Part shown: in pieces, positions 34,603-45,378 of the stretch
How the letters are laid out: each line of letters starts with the position of its first letter
Numbering within the stretch: the stretch's first letter is position 1
Assembly: GCA_018398585.1 (NCBI GenBank)
Contig: JAGTTD010000024.1
Location: 7,654,071 to 7,718,070 of the forward strand
Direction of reading: 5' to 3'
Source: Simmondsia chinensis
Lineage: Eukaryota > Streptophyta > Magnoliopsida > Caryophyllales > Simmondsiaceae
Length of the DNA stretch: 64,000 nucleotides
Position numbers and translations under genes: made by a program
Notes under the pieces: model-generated
Told to the model about the DNA's origin: nothing
The model's input: only the letters and a program-made list of their open reading frames with translations
The model's database searches: none

Positions 34603-35325
34603 ATGACCTCATCCGAAGAGTTCAATGCAACTCAAGAGAGAATTGCAGTCATTGAAAAACGTCTTGACGTCATGTCTCACACATGGCAACAAGACCGAGC
34701 AAAGGATAGGGAGGAGCAGCACTGCATCAACGAAAACCTTAGATCCTCTTGCCGAAGATTGGAGTCGGAAGTGACAGAGGTTAAAGCATCAGTAGACATT
34801 GTGGCAGAAGCCATGAAGGAGTTACAGCAAACAATTCGAAGAATGGAGAAAAGGCCGGAGTTAGAACCCGAAATAGCGCCGCTGGAACCTGTGAGGACAA
34901 GGCAACTCGAAGCCAAGAAAAATGTCAAGAGTTTGTATGAACCAAATTGCCCTGAACATGAGAATAGCCTTGACATTGACATAATCACTGTGGAAAAGAC
35001 ACACGGAAAGGATGTTGATGTGGGCATCCTCGCGCACTTAAATGAGGAAACGCATCAAGTGAATGACAACCTTCAACCGGACCTAAGCTCAACCATGACA
35101 ATAGACGAAGTGTTGTCTAAAGCCGGGCCTAATGACCAGCGCAACCATGCTCTTGTCCAACAGGAAGAATCAGCGCAGCAAGAAAGGCTACAAAGTTACA
35201 TTGTCAATGCCAATGTCAAGGCCCGAGTATGGGAGTGCTTTCCTCGGACTGGAATTGGCACTGAAAACGCAGCTCATCTAAACCTACCTTGTCCTAACTT
35301 GACCTCAAGAAAAGGGATTGGGTAG
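34603..35325 (+). CDS. 240-residue coiled-coil protein of the non-autonomous LTR element
   Basis: The frame is intact, starting MTSSEEFNATQERIAVIEKR, in the position of a gag gene 420 nt after the primer-binding site. Residues 1-90 have heptad-like spacing (RLDVMSHTWQQ, NENLRSSCRRLESEV, EAMKELQQTIRRME) and are probably a coiled coil. The rest is acidic and Q/N-rich with no zinc knuckle, protease or capsid motif that I recognise. Ty3-type Gag proteins in plants often start with such a helical segment, so it may be a cut-down Gag; this is inference. The frame is open over 723 nt while LTR divergence is a few percent, so it may simply not have decayed yet. Confidence 0.7.
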   Translation: MTSSEEFNATQERIAVIEKRLDVMSHTWQQDRAKDREEQHCINENLRSSCRRLESEVTEVKASVDIVAEAMKELQQTIRRMEKRPELEPEIAPLEPVRTRQLEAKKNVKSLYEPNCPEHENSLDIDIITVEKTHGKDVDVGILAHLNEETHQVNDNLQPDLSSTMTIDEVLSKAGPNDQRNHALVQQEESAQQERLQSYIVNANVKARVWECFPRTGIGTENAAHLNLPCPNLTSRKGIG

Positions 35326-35508
35326 AACTCTTTGTGTACTTAAGTACTTAGTGGTTAATATGATGTAAGAAATAAAGGAAAAAAAATAAAAATAAATCTA
35401 AGTACTTAGTAAAAGATGCTAGTAGTACATATATTAGGAAAGCACATTGTAATACCTAGAAAGTTAATAACGTCTTTGAGGACAAGGACAAACTGAAGGG
35501 GAAGGGAT

Positions 35509-36245
35509 TGTCACGACCCTAACCGTGATGAGATCAAGAAAGGCCAGCAACCGAGCCAAGACATTGTCCAGCAAGTGTCAAGGAGCCGAGCCCAGCAGTG
35601 TCAAGTCCATGTCCCTCAGCCGGTGGCTCAGTACCCGGTTGCCTAGCTCCACAGACGCGCCTAAGTGGGACCCGCTTCTATAAGATTCCCCAACCGAATT
35701 TCCCGCCTTTTACTTCATTAGCTATTTCCCTCCAATATTTGAATAATTCCCTTTTTCCGCCAATATTTGAATAGGTAGTTATTTCCCGCTCTTTTTTCAA
35801 TTCAAATAACTTTCCCGCCTTTATGTTTCCTGCCATTTTTGATGTATTCGGTTATGGGAAGAGTTAGGAGATATTCTAGGAAGTGTTAGATTGTTCTTTT
35901 TATTCTCTATAAATAGGAAGCATTAGCAATGTAAAAAATCATCAATCAATTCAATCAATCAAAATGTAAAGAATGGATGAACTCCATCTTTCTTTCTCAT
36001 CTCAAGTATTCTTTTTATTTCTCTCTCTCACCTAAACTCTATTTCTATTCTCATCTTAATTCTAATTCTATCTCTCATCTTAATTCTAATTCTTTTCTCA
36101 TCTAAGTCTTATTCACATTCTTTCTCATCCCATACTCTCTAAAACTCTATCAATTCTCACTATCAATTCGCGTCTTGAGCTATTATCTCGAGGTCACGAA
36201 CTTAGGAATGTGACAAGGCAAGATCACGAACCGAGGAACGTGACA
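35509..36245 (+). repeat. 3' LTR of the nested element
   Basis: The same length as the 5' LTR and colinear with it, with no indels seen. It directly follows the polypurine tract. Confidence 0.92.
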
Positions 36246-36931
36246 CGTGTAGACGTCAGTACAGGTTTATGTAATTATAATTAAAAATTAATATTGATTA
36301 ATTAATATTTTTTAGAATGAGATTCTAATAGAGATTATTAGATAATCTAAGAAGTAAATACAATTTAATTAAGACCACTAGTTTATAAAATTCAAGTGGA
36401 AGCAAGGTTTAATTATTAAAACCTCATGGTCTCCATTACCGGTCTAGCAGTATAGTGAATTAGCATCACTCCCCGTGGAGGGTGTCGGCTTGCAGGTTAC
36501 AGGGTTAGACTTCTATTAGGACAAACCAAAGTACAAAGAAGCGATGTGACCACGCTGCCGTGGAGTATTACGTGTATTTGCATGGAGGTTTAAGTAATGG
36601 TTTACACTTGACTAGCGTGATATATTAGCCTCCCCGAGAAAATTTGTTGTGTTATGTTAGATATTAAGGCAAGTGCCGAGTCAATTATGTTTAGTCAGAG
36701 TTACAATCAAACATGCTAATTAAGAATAGTTCTCATCCAAACTAATTTTATATGGCCTCGCTGCCAGAGTGTAAGGAGTGAAGTGTTTGGGCAATCATTG
36801 CATACATGATAGTACAGTTTTGTAGATACCTAACTTATAATGTTTGCTAAAATAAAAGAGTATACATCATTGCATTATACATGCCTCATATTAAATAGTT
36901 ACACAAATGTTTGTATTTACAGTGTTTTAAA

Positions 36932-39900
36932 ATGGATGCAGTTGGTGACCTTCACTCGATTCTAATGCATAATGTACTCACTGAACCGAATTACTTTGCC
37001 TGGAAAAAAAAGTTGGACTTAGTTTTTACTCTTAAGGGTCTTAAGTTTGTTCTCACTGAAGCTCGTCCACCAATGCCCACTACTAATTGCATAGCTACTG
37101 AAAAAGAGCATTATGAATGTTGGCATGGGGTTGATGAGTTAGCCAAATGCTATATATTGACCACAATGTCAGGATTACTGAGGCATCAAATGCTTGAAAA
37201 GCAAACAGCAGCTAAGATGATTGAACATTTATGAGAAATGTTTGAGGAGCAATATAAAGCAATGAGGCAAGAACTCATAAAGAAGTTGCTCAATATGATG
37301 ATGTCTGAAGGAATACTAGTTGAGGAACACATCATTAATTTAATGACATGTTTTTCTAAACTAGAGATCCTCGGAGCTAAGTTTGGTAGTCAAAGTAAGA
37401 AGGATATCATCCTTAGTTCTCTGTCCAACTCATTTGCTCAGTTCAGGCTAAAGTTTTTATATGAACAACATACAGGGGACTGCACTGAAGACTTAGCTGC
37501 CCTTCCTGCAAAGATTGCTAAGCCATCTAGTGAAGATATGTTGATATCTCAAATAGTTGAGTCATGCGCAGTTGAGAGTCCACCAGGATCCTGGTCTGTG
37601 GGCTCAGGTGCAACTGACCATGTCTATAATATGTTATGGGGGCTCAGGCTAACTAGAAGGCTGCATGATGGAGAGGTGTACCTGACGGTTGGAGATGGTA
37701 CAAGAGTAGCGGTCTTAGGAGTGAGAGATGCTAGCTTAGTCTTTAGTGGCAGAGTTTTAATCTTGAAGGATTATTTATTTGTACATGCATTCTGCAGGAA
37801 TTTGATTTCTGTGTCTCGTTTAGTGGATAATGGTTATTTATTGAATTTTAGTTCTAAACTATTTATTACAAAAAATAAATTGTTTGTTTGCAAAGATACA
37901 TTTGTGGATGGTTTATTCATATTATTTCCTAAACAAAACTCTCATATTCGTTTAAATGAATCTAACACAAGCTCATTTCTTCAATCTCCTAGGAGAAAAC
38001 GACCTGAAAGGGATAATGGCTTCACATGGCACCAACTTTTACGTCACTTTAATTTGAACAGTATCCAACCACTAGTAAAAGAAGGACTGATATATCCTTT
38101 GGACTTGAAGTCCTTTGCCAGTCTGTGAATTTTGCATATAAAGAAAGATGGCCAAGTTTGTTTTTAAGAGTAAAGGCAACATGGTTCATGACTTGCTTGA
38201 GTTGGTTCACACATATGTATGTGGACCAATGAACATACAAGCAAGAGGTGGGTATGAGTACTTCATCACATTCACCGAAGACTACTCAAGGTATGAATAT
38301 GTTTACTTAACGAGACATAAGTCCGACTCTTTCGAAAAATTCAAAGAGTACAAAGCTGAAGTTGAAAAGCAATTAGGCAAACAAGTAAAGTTACTTCAAT
38401 CAAATCGAGGTAGAGAATATCTTTCGGGTGAATTTCTGGATTTTTTAACTATAAATGGGACAAGATCTCAGCTTTCTGCTCTAAGTACACCGCAACAAAA
38501 TGGTGTTACAGAAAGAAGGAATATGACATTGTTAGAGATGGTAAGGTCCATGATAAGTCATGCTACTTTACCAATATTTTTTTGGGTTATGCTTTAGAGA
38601 CAGCAGCATATCTTCTTAAATTAGTTCCATTTAAATCAGTTCCTAAAACACCTGTGGAGTTATGGACTAGGCAAAAGCCAAGTCTGGGGTACCTTCAAAT
38701 TTCGGGGTTCCTAGCACGTGTTGAAAAAAATCCTCACAAAGTTGGAATTAAGGACGGAGATGTACATGTTTGTTGGTTACCCCAAAGGAACAAGGGGTGG
38801 TCTTTTCTACAGTCCTTCTGATTAAAAGATTTTTGTAAGTGTAAAAGCGAAGTATTTAGAGGAGGATTTTGTAGTAGACGACAAAAGCAAAAGCAGAGTA
38901 GTGTTAGAGGAATTAAAAAAAAATGACGTTAATTCTGAACAGCTAGACACAACTTGGGACATAGTGGATGCAAAGTACACGAGAGCCTCGGTATAGTGGG
39001 AGAATTGTCAGGGCACCAGACAGGTTCATGGTGGGAGCCTTAATAGTTGACCGTGACATTGAATTTGATCCTTTTAGCTATAATGAGGCAATTAAAGACT
39101 GGGATGCAGGCCAATTGGTTTTAATAATAAAATTTGAGATAAGATCTATGTATTCCAATCAAGTATGGGAACTTGTAGAGGCACTTGTTGGCATTAAGCC
39201 TATTGGATGTAAATGAGTCTACAAGAAGAAAAGAGAAGTGGACAAAAAGGTAGAGACCGTCAAGGCAAGATTGGTTGCTAAGAGTTTTACCTAAAAGGAA
39301 GGAATCGATTACGATGAGACCTTCTCACCGGTAGCCGTGCGAAAGTCCATAAGGATACTCCTACCCATTGCATCTTATTATGATTGTGAGACTTGGAAAA
39401 TGGATGTCAAAACGGGCCTTTTTGAATGGTCGTCTTGAAGAAGACATCTATATGGTGCAACCAAACGGTTTCATTAGCAAAAATCAGAAGCATATGGTAT
39501 GCAAACTAAAGAAGTTCATATATAGACTGAAGCAAGCATCACGCTCATGGAATTTTAGATTCAATGAGGTGACCAAATCCTATGGGTTTGAGCAATTGGT
39601 TGATGAACCATGCGTATACAAACGACATCAAGAGAAAATATTGACTTCCTTAGTATTGTATGTCGATGATATACTACTCGTCAGGAATGATGTAGGGGTG
39701 TTATCAGCTGTAAAAATTTGATTGTCCAGTTAGTTCGATATGAAAGACTTAGGAGAAGCCAACTATATCCTTGGGATCAAGCTTTTGCGAGATTGTAAGA
39801 AAATGATATTGGGTCTTTTTCAAGCCACTTATATTGACAAGATGTTTTCAAGATATCGCATGGAGGACTCTATGAAAAGGTTTTTACCTTTTAAGCATGG

Positions 39901-40400
39901 AGTCCCTCTTTCTTGTCAATATAAGTGGAGGAGGAGCGGATGAGGAATCTTCCATATGCTTCAGCTGTTGGATGCCTCAAGTATGCCATGGTGTGCACGA
40001 GACCAGATATCTGCTATGCTGTTGGTATGGTAAGGAGATATCAGTCTAACCCGGGTCTGATGCACTGGCAGTGAAGTATATTCTCAAGTGCTTGAGAAGA
40101 ACTAGAGATTATATACTGATCTTTCAAAGTAACGAGCTGGTTGTAGTTGGCTATACTGATCCAAACTTCCAGTCAGATAGAGATGTTAGACATTTGACGT
40201 CCAGTTATGTCCTTAACCTTGGAGGAGGTGCCATCAGAATTGCTAACTCCACCATGGAGGCAGAATACGCTGCAGCTTTAGAAGCTGCAAAGAAGGCATG
40301 TTGGCTCAGAAAGTTCCTAATAGATCTTGAGGTTGTTAGAGATGGTCTTACACCAGTTATGGTCTTTTGTGACAACTCGGGGGAGATAGTGATCTTATAG
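36932..40400 (+). pseudogene. Copia A gag-pol pseudogene
   Basis: Gag starts at 36932 (MDAVGDLHSILMHNVLTEPN). The zinc knuckle is missing through a deletion near 37490. The protease site reads SWSVGSGATDH, so the catalytic D of DSG is G. The integrase core (38148-38597) has HTYVCGPM and QSNRGREYLS where D residues are expected; the E in TPQQNGVTERRN is kept. The reverse transcriptase retains YVDDILL at 39659. RNase H (40071-40400) shows GYTDPNFQSDRD, then STMEAEYAAALEAAK. There are stops and frameshifts between all domains. Order PR-INT-RT-RH fits Copia. Clearly inactive. Confidence 0.9.
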
Positions 40401-40515
40401 AACAATAACCTAGTAGATCCTTTTTACAAAGACTTTCACTGAGAAGATCTTTGATTCACACTTAGGGATGGGTATAAAGTATATAGTAAAATTGGATTTA
40501 GAATAAGTGGGACAT

Positions 40516-42444
40516 TGTTAGGAATAATATCCTGAAAATCCATATTTGTCTTGTAATTTTACTTTATTAATGAATAAAATTGTTTACTTGTTAAATTTGT
40601 GTAAGTGAGCATATATACAGCATGTGGTTTTCTTTTAAGTAACATCCATGAGATGGATATAGTCCTTATATTACATTTTACATGAAGTCTAAATAGACAA
40701 GGAGATTAAGACATAAATAGGCTTGGAACAAGTGGTATGAAATGTTACTTGAAAAAACTCATAGTCGGTGACAAGCTTGGACTACTTGTTTGTTAAGACT
40801 ATGACTTGACATTTTAGATGACTTATCTTGGTCACGTGGATGGCAATCCAAAAGTGTTAGGTTGGTTTGTTTAATAAGATTGATATAGTGAGTTGGACCA
40901 TATGAGTTACTTGTTTCTAGACTACCATAGGAAATGAGTGATTCCTGTCTAAACGACGAATCTAAATCATGTGAGTATTCTAAACTTGTGCATGGAATGT
41001 TGATTACTTTGGTGTACTACAAGTAAGGTCTTGATAAATGACTAGATTCCCACGTGCATTGGATAGCAGCGTAAAGTGTGACAAGGATCAAATATTCAAT
41101 AGAGAATCTATAGTCTCTTACGAGATACAGATGTCCCCTTAGTTGATTTGCAAGCAATTGAATTAATTCGGAAACTTTGGCCAAAGTGTTTCAAGTGTTT
41201 GGCATTTGAAGTTTATACCGTGAATATGTTCAAGTATAAATAAATTATTCAGTAAAGGGTGAGAGGTAATCAACGGAGAAGCTATGAGAAAAATAATAGT
41301 AGTAGTTATAATTATTTTTCTTCGTGGACATCTCATAGAAGGGTGGTTGTTGTAAGAATAGTCTATTTGAGAATTATCGTATAAATGATTTAAGTCCAAA
41401 GTGCAGTGAGATTTATTTAGTAAAATTAAGTCTCACTAAATGATAATTAATTTTTACCACGAGATGATAATTAATTTAACCTATTTGGAGTTAGATTTAA
41501 ATTGTCTTTGAGATCCCTGCGCAAGTCTCTGTTTTTATTATCATTTGAAAAATATTAAAGAATTTAGGAGATGAGTAAATTTAATTTTGCGAAAAATTAT
41601 TCATGAGATGAATAAAAGTTAAAAATTATAAAATTAAAAATTTATAGGATGAATTTTTGCCCGCGGAAAACAAAACAAAACAAAACAAGAGAAAAACACA
41701 AAAAACAGCTGCTATACGAGCTGCATGCGGGTAGCCAATCATCGTGTGACACGTGTCACGCGCTAGGGCTGCCCAGGAGTGGACGAATCAGAGTGTGCCA
41801 AATGGCATGCTCTGAGGCGCTATACAGGAGCTATCAGCGCCAACGGGCGCGGACCAATCCAAAGCCACATGTGGCACACGGTATGTAAAATTAAACGCGG
41901 CTTGAGCTGTGCATTAAACGATGTTGTTTTGGTGTTTTTCACTAAATCCCACATCAGCTTTTTACAATTTTTCCGCTCTGGTAGCCTATTATAAATAGGG
42001 ATTTTGGAATAAAGGTTTAGCATTGCATCCAATTAAAAAATTAAAAGGTATTTGGAAGTGTTGACTTTTGGAGATCTAATAAGAGAGAAAAATTTCACTG
42101 AAATTTTTTTTCTTTAGTTTAATATTTTTCGGAACCCACATTCCGGGTATTTTTGAGGTGAGGCTTCTTGGTTTCGATTATTTTCTGATTTTCTAGCATT
42201 CTTTATTCGAAGCTATTTCAGGTATTCTTCTTTCCTTTTCTCTTTTAAGTTTTTCGTTTTTCTATTTATTTACAGTATTCGTATTATGCTAGTTTTAATA
42301 CATGTTATTATTATAAATGTATTAGAATAGAGGCCTGTAGATCTAAATTTAAAATCAATTTTAGGTTTAAAATTCGGAATTTTAAACCCTTTCGTTACAC
42401 TAGTTTAATAAACTTAGGGAAAATTTTTGAAATTCGTCCCAACA
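40516..42444 (+). repeat. 3' LTR of Copia A
   Basis: It is colinear with the 5' LTR apart from the SINEs, with a TATA-like ATTATAAATAGGG near 41989. Confidence 0.88.
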
Positions 42445-43190
42445 ATCTTAACCACTCATGAACAATCTGTTATACTATAATCTAGGCTATAAACACAAAA
42501 CGACATTCGAGTAAATGGGTTAAGCAAATAATCACCACAAGCAAATAAAAAGAAAAACAATCTAAAATATAGAGTTCCCCACTTAAATCAAAGACCCGAA
42601 CGGCTACCCATCCTTCATCTATAAACTATAGGTCTAGTTTTATAAATCAAAAATTCGAAAGAAAAAGAGAAAGAAAACTCATGGATTATAACTCTGTTGA
42701 ATGATGTTGGCTTAACTCTTACTTCAATTTCCCAAAACTCTGACGACTTGTGCTTCGACCTTAATGATAATTCGGATCTCTCTTTGTGTCTCGAGGAGGG
42801 AGGAGATGTAGAAGTAAGGCCAAAAATGGAAAAAAATTAATCTCCTCTTCTATCCTTATTGACGCGGAGTTGCCTAATGGCATGCCCCCCTCCACTGGGG
42901 GTGCAACACTTTGCTGGGAGGCCCAACAAAGTATTATATATATATAAAGTAACTACCTATGAAAAGTTACTTTTTTAAAAATTATAGGACCAAATTTCGA
43001 TCCAATGGGTTCTTTTTTTCACACGTCACATGTGGTCAGGATTCTGCTCATAGTCTTTGATTTCGTCCATTTGAGCTCCTTTTTCAAGATTTCCTTATTC
43101 CGAAGCATTCAACCCTAAATACACATAAATTATGTAGTACGGCACATGTAATAGTCGAAAATATTGTAAAAATGTATTATAGAACATATA
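42445..43190. other. Unidentified repeat (right part)
   Basis: It continues the sequence cut by Copia A (target ATCTT). It contains GGCATGCCCCCCTCCACTGG and TTGCTGGGAGGCCCAACAAAG, but no coding. The right border with FRS coding sequence is near 43190. Confidence 0.4.
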
Positions 43191-43199
43191 AAATATAAG

Positions 43200-43712
43200 G
43201 CACACCAATAGGTAATCGAAATCACAAGGTCTTTTGGCATGGAAGGATATGCAGTTGTAAGCAGTTTGAATTCTTGGGAATACTTTGTTGCCACATATTA
43301 TGAGTGTTCCTAGAAACAGATTGTCATAGAATTTCAAATGCCTACTTGCCTTTTCGTTGGTGCCTCAAAAAAGTAGCATTGGACAACAAGTTCTGGAGAA
43401 GCGAAAGCGAAATTTACCTACATAGGATGAATCACTTTGAAGGATAGTGAAATTATAAATGGTGATTATATTCTTTGTCCTCCAAGATTGGTAACTAAGG
43501 GACGTCCAAAAAGAAGTGATTAAAGATTGGTAAAGATTCAATCAAGACGACAAGAAAATGTTCAATGTGCCGTAAAGTTGGGCATTATGTAAACAGACGT
43601 TCTAAAAATAAGGAGAATTCCAATAATTCAAATGGTGCAGAAAAAAGGAAGAAAGTTGTTGCCAGTGAGCTGGGCTTTAATCCCGTATTTTCTCTAAAAT
43701 ATTAGTAAAAAT
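43200..43712 (+). pseudogene. FAR1/FRS pseudogene, SWIM finger and C-terminal part
   Basis: From 43210 the frame reads GNRNHKVFWHGRICSCKQFE, then FLGILCCHIL, matching the SWIM zinc finger (CxC..CxH) of FRS proteins. After a stop come ISNAYLPFRWCLKK, CPPRLVTKGRPKR and CSMCRKVGHYVNRR. The last is a zinc knuckle with its final C replaced by R. It ends ..PVFSLKY and a stop at 43712. It takes up the reading where 25970-27790 leaves off, so both are halves of one gene. A frame at 43829-44026 may be 3' sequence. Confidence 0.8.
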
Positions 43713-44069
43713 TTTATTCTCCTGCATATTTATTTAATTATATTATTTATATTTTATGAGTACTAAATAAAAATAAACTTACATGATTTACATTTTGGCA
43801 TAATTTTAGGATATGAGCACTACTTATTGTGCATTTGCAGATCTTAAAACAAATGTGGTTTGGATTTTTGGACACCAAGAAGCATTTTTATAGAAAAAAG
43901 CTCTCTTTGAAATATAATGGTGATCATTTTGAGTATTTTTTCAAGGATGACCCTAAAAATACAAAACTACAAAAATTTCCAGGAAACTCTTCGGCTATTC
44001 GCCATACATCAGTCCCCTTTACGTGAAAAGAACTCGAGCCCAATTTAGTGGATGAAATTTGGTTTTTAA

Positions 44070-44384
44070 TGTTAAACATTTTAATTGCTATATACATTAA
44101 TTATTCTATTTTTATTTTCTCTCTCCCCATTTAATGCTATGCTAAAAGATTATATTTGACTGGATTACCTCATTTAATTAATACCCCATTTAACTACTAG
44201 AGTATCTAGATCTATATCTATTATAGTCATTAATTATGACTCATATTCCGCTTCTATATCCAGATTTATATTTTATTATGTATTTAGGGTTATTTTAGTC
44301 TTTTTTTTGTTATTATATTCTCTATATATGGCCATATTGTAACCTTATTATATTTATTCATCAAAGTACAATTTCTTTATTTCA
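44070..44384 (+). repeat. 5' LTR of Copia element C
   Basis: It begins TGTTAAACATTT and ends TTTATTTCA, followed by AGTATCAGAGCAA (about 44388-44400), a tRNA-iMet-type primer-binding site. A TATA-like TCTATATATGG lies near the end. At about 315 bp it is much shorter than the LTRs of A and B, so it is a different family. Confidence 0.7.
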
Positions 44385-44399
44385 TAAAGTATCAGAGCA

Positions 44400-44620
44400 A
44401 TTTTAATTAAAAAAAGGGCCTAAATTCTATACTTTTCTCCCTCCTCAAAGGCAGCCCCATACCCTAACCCTAACCCTGGCCACCACCTAGCCGCCGCCGC
44501 CACTATCACCACTCCTCCGGGAGCCCCCCAATCCTGGCTACTTGACACTGTGGCACCAGATCCACTCAGTGAGGCCGGGCAAGACTTTTTGTCCGTGTCA
44601 GACATTTGTCAGACTTAAGC
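44400..44620 (+). other. Copia C leader, GC-rich
   Basis: Contains CCGCCGCCGCCACTATCACC and similar. Probably the untranslated leader or the first part of gag. Confidence 0.4.
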
Positions 44621-44629
44621 AGTGGGATA

Positions 44630-45378
44630 GACTCCTTCAAATGGAAAGATAGGAGATGTTTAGCCAGTACAAGATATGTTTATGGCACCCGTCCCGACTT
44701 GGAGTGGAGTAACCAGGAAGAGGCACTGAGGAGGAATAGAAAGAATAGAAGTTGAGAGATTCACCTGCACCTGCAGGGACGCACTCCAATCTAACGCCTT
44801 AGCTGACGTACGATCCCCGTGAAGCTCCACCTTCAAAGGGAGCTATGTAGAATTGAGGTACGTTGATGCATTAATTGGGTTTATTTCTTTAGAAACATGG
44901 CCTATTAAATCAATCGAATTGGTCAATTGGGCAGATGGTGGGAAATTAAAATGTCGTTCTTTTTTGTTTGAGTTTAGCATCCCTTGCTTAGTTCCCATTA
45001 TATATTTTCTGATCCTTTGATAAAAAGATTCATTCTCTTCATAAAAGATAAGAGGTAGAACTAATAAAGATTTCTTCAAGTCAATGCGCATTGCCAATTA
45101 AGATTCAATGTGGGAATAGTCCTTACTTTCTGGAAAGCTTAGTAAGGCAAGGAACGGACTAGTATGTATCCGTGAGAAGAGGTGCGCCTAGCGTTAACTC
45201 TAAAGCTAGTTAAGAAGTACAACACGGCAAAACTAAATGGTCCGAATAAAGAAAATAAATAATAAGAATTTATCGGCTATTGACCTAATTTTCCTGGGAT
45301 TGTAGTTCAATCGGTCAGAGCACTGCACTGTCAAGGCGGAAGCTGCGGGTTCAAGCCCAGTCAGTCCAGACGGAGCCG
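44630..45378. other. Probable organellar DNA insertion in Copia C
   Basis: The segment has a different composition from both sides and ends in a plastid-type tRNA-Asp. An 84-codon minus-strand frame (45097-44843) has K, N and I-rich content like organellar coding, but I cannot name it. Plastid trnD also occurs in many plant mitochondrial genomes, so either organelle is possible. Confidence 0.45.
45296..45368 (+). tRNA. trnD-GUC: Plastid-type tRNA-Asp(GTC), pseudogene
   Basis: GGGATTGTAGTTCAATCGGT, CAGAGCAC, then anticodon loop CTGTCAA, AGGCGGAAGCTGCGGGTTCA and AGCCCAGTCAGTCC follow the plastid trnD-GUC sequence. The anticodon stem is damaged (CTGCA against GGCGG), so it is probably inactive in the nucleus. 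Confidence 0.85.

Larger units (their letters stand above)
33443..36245 (+). mobile_element. Non-autonomous LTR retrotransposon nested in Copia A
   Basis: Two LTRs of equal length (737 bp) lie at 33443-34179 and 35509-36245, beginning TGTC(G/A)CGACCC and ending AACGTGACA. CGTGT flanks both sides (33438-33442 and 36246-36250). The primer-binding site TGGTATTAGAGCC is at 34182-34194 and the polypurine tract GAAGGGGAAGGGAT at 35495-35508. By eye there are about 19 differences between the LTRs, mostly transitions. The 1.3-kb interior has one ORF and no protease, integrase or reverse transcriptase, so it must move, if at all, with enzymes from a partner element. Confidence 0.93.
29397..42444 (+). 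mobile_element. Copia element A, complete but decayed, with nested insertions
   Basis: The LTRs are 29397-31740 and 40516-42444. Both begin TGTTAGGAATA and end near CAACA. The flanks ATCCT and ATCTT form a 5-bp TSD with one change. The primer-binding site TTAGTATCGGAGCC starts at 31742, and the polypurine-like AAGTGGGA precedes the 3' LTR. The difference between LTR lengths (2344 and 1929 bp) is largely two SINEs in the 5' LTR. The internal part carries two MITEs, a hAT element and a 2.8-kb LTR element. Confidence 0.9.

Noticed and set aside
36932..40400. Active Copia polyprotein
   Set aside because: Catalytic residues of protease and integrase are changed, the zinc knuckle is deleted, and stops and frameshifts are frequent.
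44460..44477. Telomere-like CCCTAACCCTAACCCTGG
   Set aside because: Only two and a half units, and the plant telomere unit is CCCTAAA. Chance or leader sequence.
45296..45368. Functional nuclear tRNA-Asp
   Set aside because: The sequence is of plastid type and the anticodon stem is mispaired.
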